Notes: generated from the letters alone by a model not told the origin. Counted from the first letter of the stretch, positions 15,881 to 25,104 are shown. The stretch: 64,000 nt of DNA from Caulobacter sp. S45 (GCF_009765965.1 NZ_LMUL01000010.1:233294-297293); one strand, 5' to 3'. Numbers and translations: made by a program.

Positions 15881-16834
15881 CTAGAACAGGCTGGACAGGT
15901 GGGTGTGGCGAAGCTCGTGGTCGCCGACCAGGAAGCTGTACCGACCGGTCTGCGCCTGCCGCCGAAGCCGGGGGAAGTCTATCCCCTGCGCATCGATCTC
16001 CTCGCGGGCCGCCTCGATGAAGTCTGGCGCGTGGTCCTCGATGAAGCCCTGGGTGAGCAGGCCGACGGACAGGTCTTTGCGCGTCTCGCCCAGCCGCATC
16101 CGCGCGTTCAGCCGCATCGCCTCTGCATGATGGTCCGGCGTGTCCAGGCCGAGGAAGCGGAAGATGTGCTCGGTCGTCTCGACCAGCTCCCCGTCCTCGA
16201 TCAGCAGGGCTCGCGGGCCGAGCGCGAGGGCGGACTGGCGGGATTGGGCCTCCAGCGCGCACAGGCCATAGGCGCAGTCCGCCAGCACCTCGAACGCGCC
16301 CTCCAGGGTGGTGGCCGCGTCCATCTCGGCCAGATGATGCACCGACCAGTCGACCAGGATGTTGGAGACGCACAGCTCGGTGAGGTCGCGGCGCAGTAGG
16401 ATGAACTGCGCCCTGGGGTAGAGCCTGGCCAGGAAGGCCATGGTGGCGGGGGCGTTGTAGCGGATTTCCTTGAAGCCCCAGCGCTGGCCGGCGTCCAGGC
16501 CCCGGCGGAAGGCCGACGACAGGGTCTGGCGGCAGAGGTCGTGATAGTCCTGGCGCTGGAGCGGGTTGGTCCAGGGATTGTAATCGAACATCACCTCGAC
16601 GCGCTTGCTGGCGAACATCGAGATCTGGTCGGGCGTCATGTCGTCCCGGCCGCCCCGGTAGATTTCCGAGATCTGGTCCAGCTCCACCAGCTTGTTGATG
16701 AAGCCGCCGTGCTCGCCCCAGATGACCAGTTGCGGGTGGGTGTTCAGCAGGCGTTGCAGGAAGGTGCTGCGCGAACGGTGCGCGCCGCAGACGAAGACCG
16801 GCTCATCCTGTTCGGGATCGAGGTCCGCAATCAT
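15881..16834 (-). CDS. Sulfotransferase family protein
   Basis: A 317-residue protein, if started at MIADLDPEQDEPVFVCG. The 5'-PSB loop is CGAHRSRSTFLQRLL (about 16-30), with Arg-Ser replacing the usual Ser-Gly. The 3'-PB segment is FILLRRDLTELCVSN, where Arg and Ser are kept. It probably transfers sulfate from PAPS to a surface molecule together with the TPR-sulfotransferase downstream. An in-frame ATG at 16912 would add 26 unconserved-looking residues. The shorter start is favoured because its ATG overlaps the stop of a small upstream ORF (ATGA), suggesting translational coupling. Confidence 0.82.
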   Translation of the reverse strand: MIADLDPEQDEPVFVCGAHRSRSTFLQRLLNTHPQLVIWGEHGGFINKLVELDQISEIYRGGRDDMTPDQISMFASKRVEVMFDYNPWTNPLQRQDYHDLCRQTLSSAFRRGLDAGQRWGFKEIRYNAPATMAFLARLYPRAQFILLRRDLTELCVSNILVDWSVHHLAEMDAATTLEGAFEVLADCAYGLCALEAQSRQSALALGPRALLIEDGELVETTEHIFRFLGLDTPDHHAEAMRLNARMRLGETRKDLSVGLLTQGFIEDHAPDFIEAAREEIDAQGIDFPRLRRQAQTGRYSFLVGDHELRHTHLSSLF

Positions 16835-16971
16835 TGGGAAGCTTGCGGTCCGCGCGGCTTGCGCGGCGGCGGTCGCCGCAGGCTCGCGGCCAGCGTGGGG
16901 TCCACAAACCATCTGGACGCCATGCCGCTCTGGAGGACGGCGGCGCCCAGGATCTGCAGACGACTGGACAT
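16831..16971 (-). CDS. Possible 46-residue leader ORF coupled to the sulfotransferase
   Basis: An open frame from ATG at 16971 to TGA at 16831 encodes 46 residues (beginning MSSRLQILGAAVLQSG; ending RKPRGPQASQ). The N half is mildly hydrophobic, the C half Pro/Arg-rich. Its TGA overlaps the sulfotransferase ATG in an ATGA, a normal arrangement for coupled genes and unlikely in a random out-of-frame shadow. No strong ribosome binding site and no known family. Could be a real small protein, a regulatory leader peptide, or chance. Confidence 0.35.
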   Translation of the reverse strand: MSSRLQILGAAVLQSGMASRWFVDPTLAASLRRPPPRKPRGPQASQ

Positions 16972-17124
16972 GGCGCGTCTGCCGTCTTCCGCCATCCGTT
17001 CACACAGTCCTGTACCAAGCTTACCGCTGCTTCTTACAGGTCATATAGTTCGCCATGATTTCCCGATTGATTCGGAACCGTAACCTTTACCTGGGATGTG
17101 GGCGTTTTCTGGTCGACACCTCGA

Positions 17125-18564
17125 TCAGGGTGCGATCTCCTCCAGCCGGCGGCCCTGGGTCTCGACCATGAACAGGGCGGCCAGGCCGCCGAAGACGGCG
17201 ACGCCGCAGAACATCAGGAACACGCCGCCGGTCCCGCCCTTGCTCAGCAGGGCGCCGACCAGGGCCGGTCCCACCGCCGAGGCCAGCCGCAACCACGAGG
17301 TGGCGATGCCGGTGCTCATCGCGCGCATCCGGGTCGGATAGATCTCCGGGGTGTAGAGGTAGAGCACCGCCGCCACCGAGCCGATCACCCCGTAGGCCGC
17401 GGTCGCCATCGCGGCGGTGAACACGAACGACTGGTGTGGGACCAGCGCCAGGGCCGCCATCAGCGCGGCGCCCAGCGCGAAGGCCGCCACCGTCCACTTT
17501 CGCCGGCCGATGCGGTCGATGCAGAAGGCGCAGGCCAGCAGCACGATCACTTGGGCCACATTGGTCAGCGAGGCGATGTGCAGGGCCGCGCCCAGCTTCA
17601 GCTTGTAGTGCAGGTGGTACAGCGTCGGCAGCCAGTTGTTCAGGCTGTTGGAGACGAAGAAGGCGCTGGCCCACAGCGCCCAGGCGACCAGGGTGCGCAC
17701 CCGGTAGAACGGCGACAGCAGCTCGGTCCAGCGCGTCCGCTTCGCGACGGGCGGCTCGATCGCGGCGGGGACGGGGGCGGCCGGCGTGGGAGCCACCGAG
17801 GCGCCGTTGCGCCGCCCGCTCGCCTCCATGTCGGCGACGATGCGCTCCGCCTCGTCCAGCCGCCCGCGCCCGATCAGCCAGCGCGGCGATTCCGGCAGGC
17901 GTGCGATCAGCACGGCGACGATCAGGCCGGGCACGCCCGCGATCAGGAACAGGCTACGCCAGCCGAACGCCGGCACCACGAAGGCGGCGACCTGGCCGGT
18001 GGCCATCAGCCCGATGGGGAACAGCAGCTCGTAGAGCATGAAGAACCGGCCCCGGCCGGGGGCGCGGGACAGCTCGCTGATATAGGCGGCGGCCACCGGC
18101 ATCTCGCCGCCGACCCCGATCCCCTGGATCAGCCGGCAGGCCAGCAGCAGCGGGAAGCTGCCCACCGCCCCGCAGGCCAGGCTCATCACCGACATGATGG
18201 CGGTGGCGATGGCGGCGCTGGAGGTGCGTCCGCGCGTCTCGGCCATGCGGCTGAACAGCAGGGCGCCGACGAGCTGGCCGATATAGCTGGAGCCGATCAG
18301 CCAGCCGATCTGCAACGGCTTGAGGTGCCACAGCCCCACCAGGATCGGCAGGACGAAGGCCAGCGACAGGGCGTCGAAGGCGTCCAGGAAGGTGGCGCTG
18401 CCCATGACCACCCGGCCGCGGATGTGCCAGCGCGAGAAGGCCAGGGCCTCGATCCGGGCGATCAGGGCCGCCGCACGCGTGGACGTCGGACCGGGCCCGT
18501 CCGCCGAAAGCACGGCGCCCGGCGATGCGATCGCCGGGCCCAGGGTGGAAACCTCCAAAGTCAT
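17125..18564 (-). CDS. MFS transporter, aromatic-acid / sugar-porter type
   Basis: A 479-residue inner-membrane carrier with about 12 helices. The loop 2-3 signature appears as SRMAETRGRT and the sugar-porter-like segment as RLPESPRWLIGRGRLDEAERI, followed by a long cytoplasmic loop (about 210-265) between helices 6 and 7. It follows the 6-hydroxynicotinate-monooxygenase-like gene by about 100 bases in the same direction, so it probably imports the substrate of that pathway, such as nicotinate or a hydroxylated aromatic acid. GGAACGGG precedes the ATG. The substrate is inference from context. Confidence 0.87.
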   Translation of the reverse strand: MTLEVSTLGPAIASPGAVLSADGPGPTSTRAAALIARIEALAFSRWHIRGRVVMGSATFLDAFDALSLAFVLPILVGLWHLKPLQIGWLIGSSYIGQLVGALLFSRMAETRGRTSSAAIATAIMSVMSLACGAVGSFPLLLACRLIQGIGVGGEMPVAAAYISELSRAPGRGRFFMLYELLFPIGLMATGQVAAFVVPAFGWRSLFLIAGVPGLIVAVLIARLPESPRWLIGRGRLDEAERIVADMEASGRRNGASVAPTPAAPVPAAIEPPVAKRTRWTELLSPFYRVRTLVAWALWASAFFVSNSLNNWLPTLYHLHYKLKLGAALHIASLTNVAQVIVLLACAFCIDRIGRRKWTVAAFALGAALMAALALVPHQSFVFTAAMATAAYGVIGSVAAVLYLYTPEIYPTRMRAMSTGIATSWLRLASAVGPALVGALLSKGGTGGVFLMFCGVAVFGGLAALFMVETQGRRLEEIAP

Positions 18565-18668
18565 CCCGTTCCTTCCCTACGTCCTCGTCTGCGCCGCGCC
18601 GGCCTTGGCGACCGGTCGTATGGAGGCGTCCCGGCGCGACGCGGCGCCGGGACGCTTGGATGGCCCGA

Positions 18669-19850
18669 TCAGGCGGCCTTGACCGGCTCCTGCACCTTGG
18701 CCGTCGCCTCCGCCTCGGTGGCGGCCAGGGGGACGTGCCAGGCGTCGTAGCCGTAGAGCCAGGAGGTGTCGTGGTCGCCGCCGCTCATCCAGGTGTTGGC
18801 GCTGGAGATGGCCTGGATCTTGGAGACGCGGGGCTTGCGGTTGGCTTCGTACAGCTTGAACGCGGGAGACAGCTCCATGTTGCTGGCCTGCAGGCAGCGG
18901 GCGAGCACGGCGGCGTCCTCGATCGAGGTGGCCGCGCCCTGGGCCATGTATGGGGTCATCGGGTGGCAGGAGTCGCCCAGCAGCACGGCGTGGCCGTCGC
19001 TCCAGCGCGCCAGGGGTTCGCGTTCGAGGATGGCCCACTTGTGGCAGTCGGGGCAGGCGTTCAGCACCATCTGCACCTCGGGATGGAAGCCGGCGAAGGC
19101 TTCGCGCAGTTCGTGGACGTCGCCCTTGGCCGACCAGGATTCGGTGGTGATCCAGTCCGCCGGCTCCGGCACGCTGGTGACGAAGTAGAGCGAGCTGCGG
19201 TCCTTGGCGGTGTAGTAGATGACGATGTGGCGGTCGATCCCCCACCACTTGGTGCGCGAGGGCCTGATCTCGCCGCCGTTCATCAGGGCTGAGTCGAACA
19301 CCGCGCGATAGGCGATGCGGCCCTTGTGCAGGGGCGCGTCCGGCCCGACGATGATGTCGCGGACCAGGGAGTGCACCCCGTCGGCGCCCACCACCGCGTC
19401 GTGCTCGGCCCGGGTCCCGTCGGCGAAGTCGAGCGTCACGCGGCCGTCGGACTGTTCGAGGCCGCTCAGCTTCTTGTTCAGGTGGATGATCTCGCGCGGC
19501 AGCACCGAGAGCAGGGCGTCGTGCAGGTCGGCGCGGTGCATGCACAGGAACGGCGCGCCGTAGAGGCTTTCCGGCATCGGCAGCTCGCGCTTGACCTCGC
19601 CGGTGTCCCAGACCCGGTTCAGGTGGGAATAGGGCTCGAAGGCGATCTGGCGCAGCTTGTCCAGCACCCCGATCCCCTTCAGCACGTGGCAGGAGTTGGG
19701 CAGCATCTGGATGCCGGCGCCGACGCGGGCGAACTGGTGGGCCTGTTCGTAGACGGTCACGTCCACGCCGACCTGGCGCAGGGTCGCGGCGGCGGCGAGG
19801 CCGCCCATGCCTGCGCCGACGACGGCGATCGAAGGGGTGGTCTTGGCCAT
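18669..19850 (-). CDS. nicC: FAD monooxygenase, 6-hydroxynicotinate 3-monooxygenase-like
   Basis: A 393-residue group A flavoprotein hydroxylase. The FAD-binding GAGMGGLAAAATL is at about 11-24, the DG motif is VVGADGVHSLVRD, and the second FAD motif is AVLLGDSCHPMTPYMAQGA. As I recall P. putida NicC, it shares KWW-DRH-YYT, LYEANRKPR and the tail SSANT...WLYGYDAW, which set it apart from salicylate hydroxylases. NicC decarboxylates and hydroxylates 6-hydroxynicotinate to 2,5-dihydroxypyridine using NADH and O2. No other nic gene lies nearby, so the pathway would be completed elsewhere or the substrate differs. GGAGG precedes the ATG; divergent from a LysR regulator. Confidence 0.78.
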   Translation of the reverse strand: MAKTTPSIAVVGAGMGGLAAAATLRQVGVDVTVYEQAHQFARVGAGIQMLPNSCHVLKGIGVLDKLRQIAFEPYSHLNRVWDTGEVKRELPMPESLYGAPFLCMHRADLHDALLSVLPREIIHLNKKLSGLEQSDGRVTLDFADGTRAEHDAVVGADGVHSLVRDIIVGPDAPLHKGRIAYRAVFDSALMNGGEIRPSRTKWWGIDRHIVIYYTAKDRSSLYFVTSVPEPADWITTESWSAKGDVHELREAFAGFHPEVQMVLNACPDCHKWAILEREPLARWSDGHAVLLGDSCHPMTPYMAQGAATSIEDAAVLARCLQASNMELSPAFKLYEANRKPRVSKIQAISSANTWMSGGDHDTSWLYGYDAWHVPLAATEAEATAKVQEPVKAA

Positions 19851-19986
19851 GAAGGTCCTCCGTCGGCCCGACAGCCTGTCGCTGTCTTCGGCCCGCTTGT
19901 GTTCGAAGGAGGCTAGGCTTCCCTAAATGGTATGTAAAATATCCATTTTGTTCATTATATGAACTTTTGAGATATAAGGAGATGAG
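19851..19986. promoter_or_regulatory. Divergent nicC-like / LysR promoter region
   Basis: The 136 bases between the two divergent starts become strongly AT-rich near 19920-19975, the usual placing for a LysR-controlled promoter. AAGGAG at 19976-19981 is the ribosome binding site for the GTG start of the regulator. No precise operator could be fixed by eye. Confidence 0.5.
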
Positions 19987-20886
19987 GTGGAGCTTCGGCA
20001 TCTGCGCTATTTCGTGGCCGTGGCGGAGGCGGGCGGGGTTTCGCGCGCGGCGGCTCGCCTGGGCATCCAGCAGCCGCCCCTGGGCCAGCAAATCCGCGCC
20101 CTCGAGCAGGAGCTGGGCCTGGACCTGTTCGACCGGGCGCCCAAGCGGATCGTGCTGAACGCCGCCGGCGACGTGTTCCTGGAAGACGCGCGCCGCATCC
20201 TGTCGGAAGTGGACACTATGGTGGAGCACGTCCGCCGCTTCGCGCGCGGGGAGCAGGGCCGGGTCGCGGTGGGGTTCACCAGCTCGGCCTCGCTGCATCG
20301 GCTGACGCCGAAACTGATCCGCGCCTTCCGCCAGGCCTACCCGCAGGCCGAGATCGACGTGGAGGAGCGGGAGACCTTCGAGCTGATCCTGGGCCTGCAG
20401 CAGCGGCGCATCGACGCCGCCTTCCTGCACATCTCCGCCCAGGGGTTCCCCGATCTGCAGGATCACGTGCTGGACCAGGAGGGGCTGGTGGCCGCCATCC
20501 CCGCCGAGCACCCGCTGGCGGCCAGTCCGGGCGAGCCGCTGCCCCTGGCGGCGCTGTCGGGGCAGCGGATGGTGGTCTATCGGCGCACGGACGGCCCCGG
20601 CATCTTCGAAGGCGTGTCGGCCGGGCTGGCGGCGGCGGGGGTGGTCCCGATCGTCGTCGACGAGGTCCAGCGGCTGGTGGCCGCCCTGAACCTGGTGGCG
20701 GCGGGGCGCGGGGTGAGCCTCGTACCTGCTTCGATGCAGGTGCTGCACCCCGACGCGATCGTCTATCGCCCGCTGGCGGATGGGGCGTTGCCGCCGCTGC
20801 CGCTCTATCTGATCCACCGCAAGGAGATCGACCTGACCCTGGTGCGCAACTTCATCGACGTCGCCGTCAGTTTCAACCTGGCCTAG
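19987..20886 (+). CDS. LysR-family transcriptional regulator
   Basis: A 299-residue regulator starting at GTG 6 bases after AAGGAG. Residues 1-60 are the winged HTH (MELRHLRYFVAVAEAGGVSR, then QQPPLGQQIRALEQELGLDLF). The effector-binding domain follows (VAVGFTSSASLHRLTPKLI; RRIDAAFLHI). The N terminus is closest in style to BenM/CatR-like regulators of aromatic catabolism. It is divergent from the nicC-like gene and most likely activates it and the MFS gene in response to the substrate or an intermediate. Its stop lies 2 bases from the convergent Rieske gene. Confidence 0.92.
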   Translation: MELRHLRYFVAVAEAGGVSRAAARLGIQQPPLGQQIRALEQELGLDLFDRAPKRIVLNAAGDVFLEDARRILSEVDTMVEHVRRFARGEQGRVAVGFTSSASLHRLTPKLIRAFRQAYPQAEIDVEERETFELILGLQQRRIDAAFLHISAQGFPDLQDHVLDQEGLVAAIPAEHPLAASPGEPLPLAALSGQRMVVYRRTDGPGIFEGVSAGLAAAGVVPIVVDEVQRLVAALNLVAAGRGVSLVPASMQVLHPDAIVYRPLADGALPPLPLYLIHRKEIDLTLVRNFIDVAVSFNLA

Positions 20887-20888
20887 CC

Positions 20889-21977
20889 TCAGGGCGCGGC
20901 GCGATCCGAGGCGACCTCCGCGCGGTCGCCGGCGATGATCCGCCGAATGCGGTGGCGTAGGCGCATGGCGATGGCGTCCGTGGCGAACGAGGTCTCCTGA
21001 CGCGCGTCCCCCCAGTCGTCGATCATCGGTTCGAGGGCCTCGAGGATGGCGGCGTCTTCGGCGACGATCTTGGCGTTCCGTTCCGAGAACAGTGTGCTGA
21101 GGTCCGCATCCTCCACATTGAAATCGCGGGTTTGGGCCAGGAAATAGTGGGTGGTGGTGTCCGTCTCCGGGGTGATCGCGTGGATGAAGTTCATCTGGCC
21201 CATAAGGCGCTTCGGAGCGCCCGACGCGTCGGCGCTGTAGGTGCGCGAGCCTATGTTGTTGACCAGCGAGACGCCGAGCAGCTCGATCGTCAGATCGGAA
21301 CAGGCGTGGGAGCCCAACTCGGCGAACAGGGCCCGCATGGCCGCGTCGACCGGCGTCGGCGCGGTGCGGTGGGTCATGGCGAAGCGATCCGGCGTGTCGG
21401 TGATCTCGGCGTCCCTGAACACGTCCGCCTGGCAGCCGCCGAGGGTGGCTGGATGGACGACGTTGATGTGCTCCTCGTCGAACAGGTTTTCGATCAGCAG
21501 CTGGGCGCGGGCTCCAAGGCGGAACGGGTGGCTCAGGTCCGTCCGCCAACCCGCGCGTCCCAGACCCAGGGACATCGAATCCGGCAGGAGGGATGGGTCG
21601 GCGCGATCCGCCTCGCCCGGCCAGATCCACACGCACGGGCCAACGACGACGACAGGATAGCGCCTCAGTCCGAAACCGGGCGGGACGCGATCCTGGCGTG
21701 GAACGGCGACGCAGGTCCCCTGATGATCGAAGCGGGCGCCGTGATAGGGACACGAGATCAGGTCCTGCGTGATCTCCGCCCGCGCCAGCGGCATCCAGCG
21801 ATGGGGACAGACGCCGGAGAGCGCCGCCACCTTGTCGTCGGTGGTGCGGAACAGGATCACGTCCTGGTTCAGGATGCGGCGCGCGACCGGGGTGTGGCCG
21901 ATCTCGGTCGTCCAGGCGGCGAGATACCACTGGTTTCGGGCGAACAGCGGACCGTCGTGAAAGGGATAGCCCTTCAT
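20889..21977 (-). CDS. Rieske non-heme iron oxygenase, vanillate demethylase (VanA) type
   Basis: A 362-residue oxygenase subunit. The Rieske 2Fe-2S site reads CPHRWMPL and CPYHGARFD (C-x-H-16-17-C-x2-H). The mononuclear iron ligands are in LIENLFDEEHINVVHPATLGG (two His four apart after Asp-Glu), with a further acidic ligand expected near residue 305-320. Such enzymes O-demethylate or hydroxylate aromatic acids and need a separate reductase, which is not in this window. It may serve the same aromatic-compound locus as the nicC-like gene although transcribed as a separate unit. The symbol is withheld because the substrate is unknown. Confidence 0.88.
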   Translation of the reverse strand: MKGYPFHDGPLFARNQWYLAAWTTEIGHTPVARRILNQDVILFRTTDDKVAALSGVCPHRWMPLARAEITQDLISCPYHGARFDHQGTCVAVPRQDRVPPGFGLRRYPVVVVGPCVWIWPGEADRADPSLLPDSMSLGLGRAGWRTDLSHPFRLGARAQLLIENLFDEEHINVVHPATLGGCQADVFRDAEITDTPDRFAMTHRTAPTPVDAAMRALFAELGSHACSDLTIELLGVSLVNNIGSRTYSADASGAPKRLMGQMNFIHAITPETDTTTHYFLAQTRDFNVEDADLSTLFSERNAKIVAEDAAILEALEPMIDDWGDARQETSFATDAIAMRLRHRIRRIIAGDRAEVASDRAAP

Positions 21978-22056
21978 CGGAGCGCCATTCGCCGCTGAAA
22001 TGTCCCCGGCGGCGAGGTCACGACCGGAAGCGATCCCTGCAAGCCCTTACGGCCGC

Positions 22057-22245
22057 TCAGGATTGCGTTGGCCGCAGCCGGTCGACCAGCGCGCCCGCTT
22101 GCAGCACCTCGACGGCGATGCACTCGGGCCAGTCGTTCAGCAACTGGCGGGCGTAGGCCACGGCCTCCGCATCGCTGGGCAGATTGCGGTTTCTGACCAG
22201 GGGCTCGCCCTCTGGACGATCGACGCGGAAGACGAAGGGTTTCAT
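22057..22245 (-). CDS. Small conserved-looking hypothetical protein
   Basis: A 62-residue protein (MKPFVFRVDRPEGEPLVRN...). GAAGAGCGG precedes the ATG. It has a strand-like N terminus and then a helix (SDAEAVAYARQLLNDWPE) and a final strand (CIAVEVLQAGALVDRL), resembling small DUF6894-type proteins of alphaproteobacteria, though I cannot confirm the family. No signal or membrane segment. Monocistronic between the Rieske and M1 peptidase genes. Confidence 0.6.
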   Translation of the reverse strand: MKPFVFRVDRPEGEPLVRNRNLPSDAEAVAYARQLLNDWPECIAVEVLQAGALVDRLRPTQS

Positions 22246-22328
22246 CCGCTCTTCATAGCATAGCTCGGCGGGATCGGGGATCGGCTTTGGGTGCGCGGCA
22301 TGATCACGCGCCTCTGGGCCGCGCCGGA

Positions 22329-25013
22329 TCAGGCCGGCTCCTTGGCTCCGGCGGCGCGGCGGATGGCGATGGTGCGTTCGAGTTCGTCGCGCGCTTCAAG
22401 CACCTTGCGCCGGATGTCGATGGGGAGGTCCGGCCGGCGGCTCAGATAGGCGTCGACCTCGGCCAGGGCGTCCGGGCTCCGCTGTCCACGCACGAAGGCG
22501 TTGATCCACGAGGGAAGGAAGAAGATCCGCCGGTTGGCGCGAATCCACTCCAGCCGCTCCAGCGCCGGGCGCAGGAAGGCGCGGGTCAGGCCGGTCTGGT
22601 CGGGGTCGTTGAAGGCGGCGAGGCTGGCCGAGACCCATTCCTCGTTCAGGCTGGGATCGTCCAGATAGCGGTGGAAATAGTCGCGCTTGATCGCCGCGTC
22701 GGGCGTGGCGGCGCGGGCGATGAAGGCGCTGCGTCCCGCTTCCGGGGTGGCGTCGTGCTTCATCTCGGTCGCGTAGAGCGCCTCGGCGCCGGGGTCGCCC
22801 ACCGCCAGCAGGCGTTCGACGATGTTCCATCGGGTGAGCTGCTTCACCGGCGCGCCGTCGAACAGCCGCGTTCCGGACAGATCGTCGTGCAGCAGGGCGC
22901 GGGCGGCCGGGGTGCGCGCGGTGGAGACCAGCGCGTCCAGGCTGTCCTTGCGCAGGCCGTAGGCGAGGGCGCCGTCCTGGGTCCGGGCGGCGAGCGCCTG
23001 CTCCCAGGGCGGGAACAGCCGCGCGGCGTTGGCCTCGGACACGTAGCGCACCAAGGCTATGGAGGCGCGATTGAGGATCAGGCTGGCGATCTGCTCGTCC
23101 TGTTCGTGGGGCAGGGCGGCCAGGGCGATCTCGGCGAAGCGGGCCGGCGGCAGGCGGGTCTCGCGCACCAGGTCCCACAGGGCGCCCCAGAGCATGGCCC
23201 GGAGCAGCCCGTCCCGCGCCTCGCCGACGTGGGCGGCGATCCAGGCGGCGCTACGCGCGTCGGGCAGGAACAGGCCGTAGCCGTAGTCGCCGTCGTTGGC
23301 CCAGACATAGTCCGGAACGGGCAGGCCCACGGCCCCGGCGACGGTGGCGGTGTCGCCCTCGAAGCTCGCCGGCAGCACCACGTCGGGCCGGTCGCGGTAG
23401 CCCAGCCGCACCTGCACCTTCATCGGCCACCATCCGCCCGGATCGTTCGGCAGGGCCCGCACGGGGCTCTGCGCCAGGGTCAGGCGGGACACCTTGTCCC
23501 CGCGCGTCTCCAGCCGCGTCTCCACCCGTGGCATGCCGGCCCGCAGGATGTACTGGTCGCCGAACGCTTTGAGCGAAACGCCGGAGGTGGTCTCGACGGC
23601 GGAGAGCAGGTCGCGCCAGGTCGCATTGGCGTAGGCGTGCCGGGTCAGGAACAGATGCAGGCCTCTGCGGAAGCCGTCGTCGCCGGCGAGGAAGGCCAGC
23701 TGCTTTATGATCGAGGGGGCCTTGTTGTAGACGATCGGGCCGTAATTGCTCTTGGCCTCGTCGAGATTGGCCAGGGGTTGCCAGACCGAGTTGGTCCCGC
23801 GCGTGGAATCGGCGGCGTAGGCCACGGGCTTGTTGCGGATATAGAAGGTCTTCCAGGCTTCGCTCTGCGGCTGCAACTCGGCCTGGATGCGGGCGGACAT
23901 GTAGGTGGCGAAACCCTCCTTTAGCCACAGGTCGTCGAACCACCGCATGGTGACCAGGTCGCCGAACCACTGGTGGCTGACCTCGTGGTAGATGGTGGCG
24001 TCGCGCCCAAGTCTTTGCGTGAGCGTCGGCGGTTCGCGGAAGATAAAGCTGTTCTCGTTGTAGAAGATCTCGCCCACATGCTCCATCCCGCCGAACGGGA
24101 AGGCGGGGGCCAGCACGGCGTCCAGCTTGCTGAACGGGAAGGGGACGCCGAACCAGGTCTCCAGCCAATGCGCCGCGTCGCGGTTGGCCTTGATGATGGT
24201 GTCCGCATCCACCTCTTTGCGGCGGGACTTGCGGGCGTAGAGGGTGATCGGCCGCTGTCCGGTCGGCGCCGATCCCCACTCGGTCCAGGGGCCGGCGGCG
24301 AAGGCGGCCAGGTAGGTGGGGATCGGCTCGGTGCGGGCGAAGGTCCAGGTGGTCGAACCCGCCGCCGTGTCGCGGGCCTCGACACGGGCGTTCGCCACCA
24401 CAGTCCATTCCGCGGGCGCGCGGATACGCCAGCGGATGCGCGCCTTCAGGTCGGGCTGGTCGAAACAGGGGAACAGCAGGTTGGCGTCCGAGGGCACCAG
24501 CAGGGTGTAGAGGTAGGTGCTCGCATCGCTGCGGTCGTCGAACCGGATGATGGCCGCGCCGGTCGGCGCGATCGGCGTGGTGAACCGCGCCTCGACCAGG
24601 TTCACGCCGCCCTTCAGGCGATGCGCCGGGAGCCGCAGGTGTCCGTCCCGCCACTCGAGATTCGCGACGGCGCTGGCGTTCGTCCGCACGGCGTCCAGGG
24701 TCGGGCCGCGATAGTCGACCACCAGGTCGCCCGCATCGCGCCGACGCCTGAAGGCGATGCGCACGGCGCCGGCGGCCATGTCCGGCCGGGTCAGGTCCAG
24801 GTCGAGGTCATAGTGGACATCGGCCAGGGTCGTGGCCCGGGAAAGCGCCAGTTCGTGCGCGATCCCCGGCTGCATCAGACGGCCTGTGGCGGTCTGCGGG
24901 GCGGCGTGTCTGGCCGATGTGTTCGGCCGGGGCGACGCGGCCTGGGCGGCCGACGATCCGAACGCGGCCGCCATGCTCGCGCCCAGGAAGCCTCGACGGT
25001 TGCTGTGATCCAA
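22329..25013 (-). CDS. Tat-exported M1 family aminopeptidase, full length
   Basis: An 894-residue zinc aminopeptidase from a TTG start at 25013 that follows GGAAG; longer in-frame starts read through unconserved sequence. The N terminus has a twin-arginine signal (SNRRGFLGAS, then a hydrophobic run to SSAAQAA). The exopeptidase motif GGMEHVGEIFYNENSF and the zinc site HEVSHQWFGDL with WLKEGFATYM are intact. The usual M1 length suggests a C-terminal ERAP1-like helical domain. Export by Tat implies folding in the cytoplasm, probably with zinc, before release to the periplasm. It should trim N-terminal residues from peptides. Very different from the short M1 peptidase at 11.4 kb. Confidence 0.88.
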   Translation of the reverse strand: MDHSNRRGFLGASMAAAFGSSAAQAASPRPNTSARHAAPQTATGRLMQPGIAHELALSRATTLADVHYDLDLDLTRPDMAAGAVRIAFRRRRDAGDLVVDYRGPTLDAVRTNASAVANLEWRDGHLRLPAHRLKGGVNLVEARFTTPIAPTGAAIIRFDDRSDASTYLYTLLVPSDANLLFPCFDQPDLKARIRWRIRAPAEWTVVANARVEARDTAAGSTTWTFARTEPIPTYLAAFAAGPWTEWGSAPTGQRPITLYARKSRRKEVDADTIIKANRDAAHWLETWFGVPFPFSKLDAVLAPAFPFGGMEHVGEIFYNENSFIFREPPTLTQRLGRDATIYHEVSHQWFGDLVTMRWFDDLWLKEGFATYMSARIQAELQPQSEAWKTFYIRNKPVAYAADSTRGTNSVWQPLANLDEAKSNYGPIVYNKAPSIIKQLAFLAGDDGFRRGLHLFLTRHAYANATWRDLLSAVETTSGVSLKAFGDQYILRAGMPRVETRLETRGDKVSRLTLAQSPVRALPNDPGGWWPMKVQVRLGYRDRPDVVLPASFEGDTATVAGAVGLPVPDYVWANDGDYGYGLFLPDARSAAWIAAHVGEARDGLLRAMLWGALWDLVRETRLPPARFAEIALAALPHEQDEQIASLILNRASIALVRYVSEANAARLFPPWEQALAARTQDGALAYGLRKDSLDALVSTARTPAARALLHDDLSGTRLFDGAPVKQLTRWNIVERLLAVGDPGAEALYATEMKHDATPEAGRSAFIARAATPDAAIKRDYFHRYLDDPSLNEEWVSASLAAFNDPDQTGLTRAFLRPALERLEWIRANRRIFFLPSWINAFVRGQRSPDALAEVDAYLSRRPDLPIDIRRKVLEARDELERTIAIRRAAGAKEPA

Positions 25014-25104
25014 TGTCTGGCTTCCGGATAGGGACGAGCTAGGCCGTTCTCGGTCAATTCCCGGAAGCCGGCAACGGGAATATCGCGCCCGTCCCCGCCG
25101 TCCG

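Noticed and set aside
16803-17018. A 71-codon minus-strand frame over the sulfotransferase start
   Set aside because: It lies in a different frame from the coupled 46-codon ORF, has Trp/Arg/Pro-rich shadow composition and no junction with the downstream gene.
17098-18750. A 550-codon frame opposite the MFS transporter
   Set aside because: Repetitive Arg/Gly/His/Gln-rich product typical of the antisense of a GC-rich membrane-protein gene.
22287-23924. A 545-codon frame opposite the large M1 peptidase
   Set aside because: Antisense shadow; the M1 gene on the other strand has all catalytic motifs.
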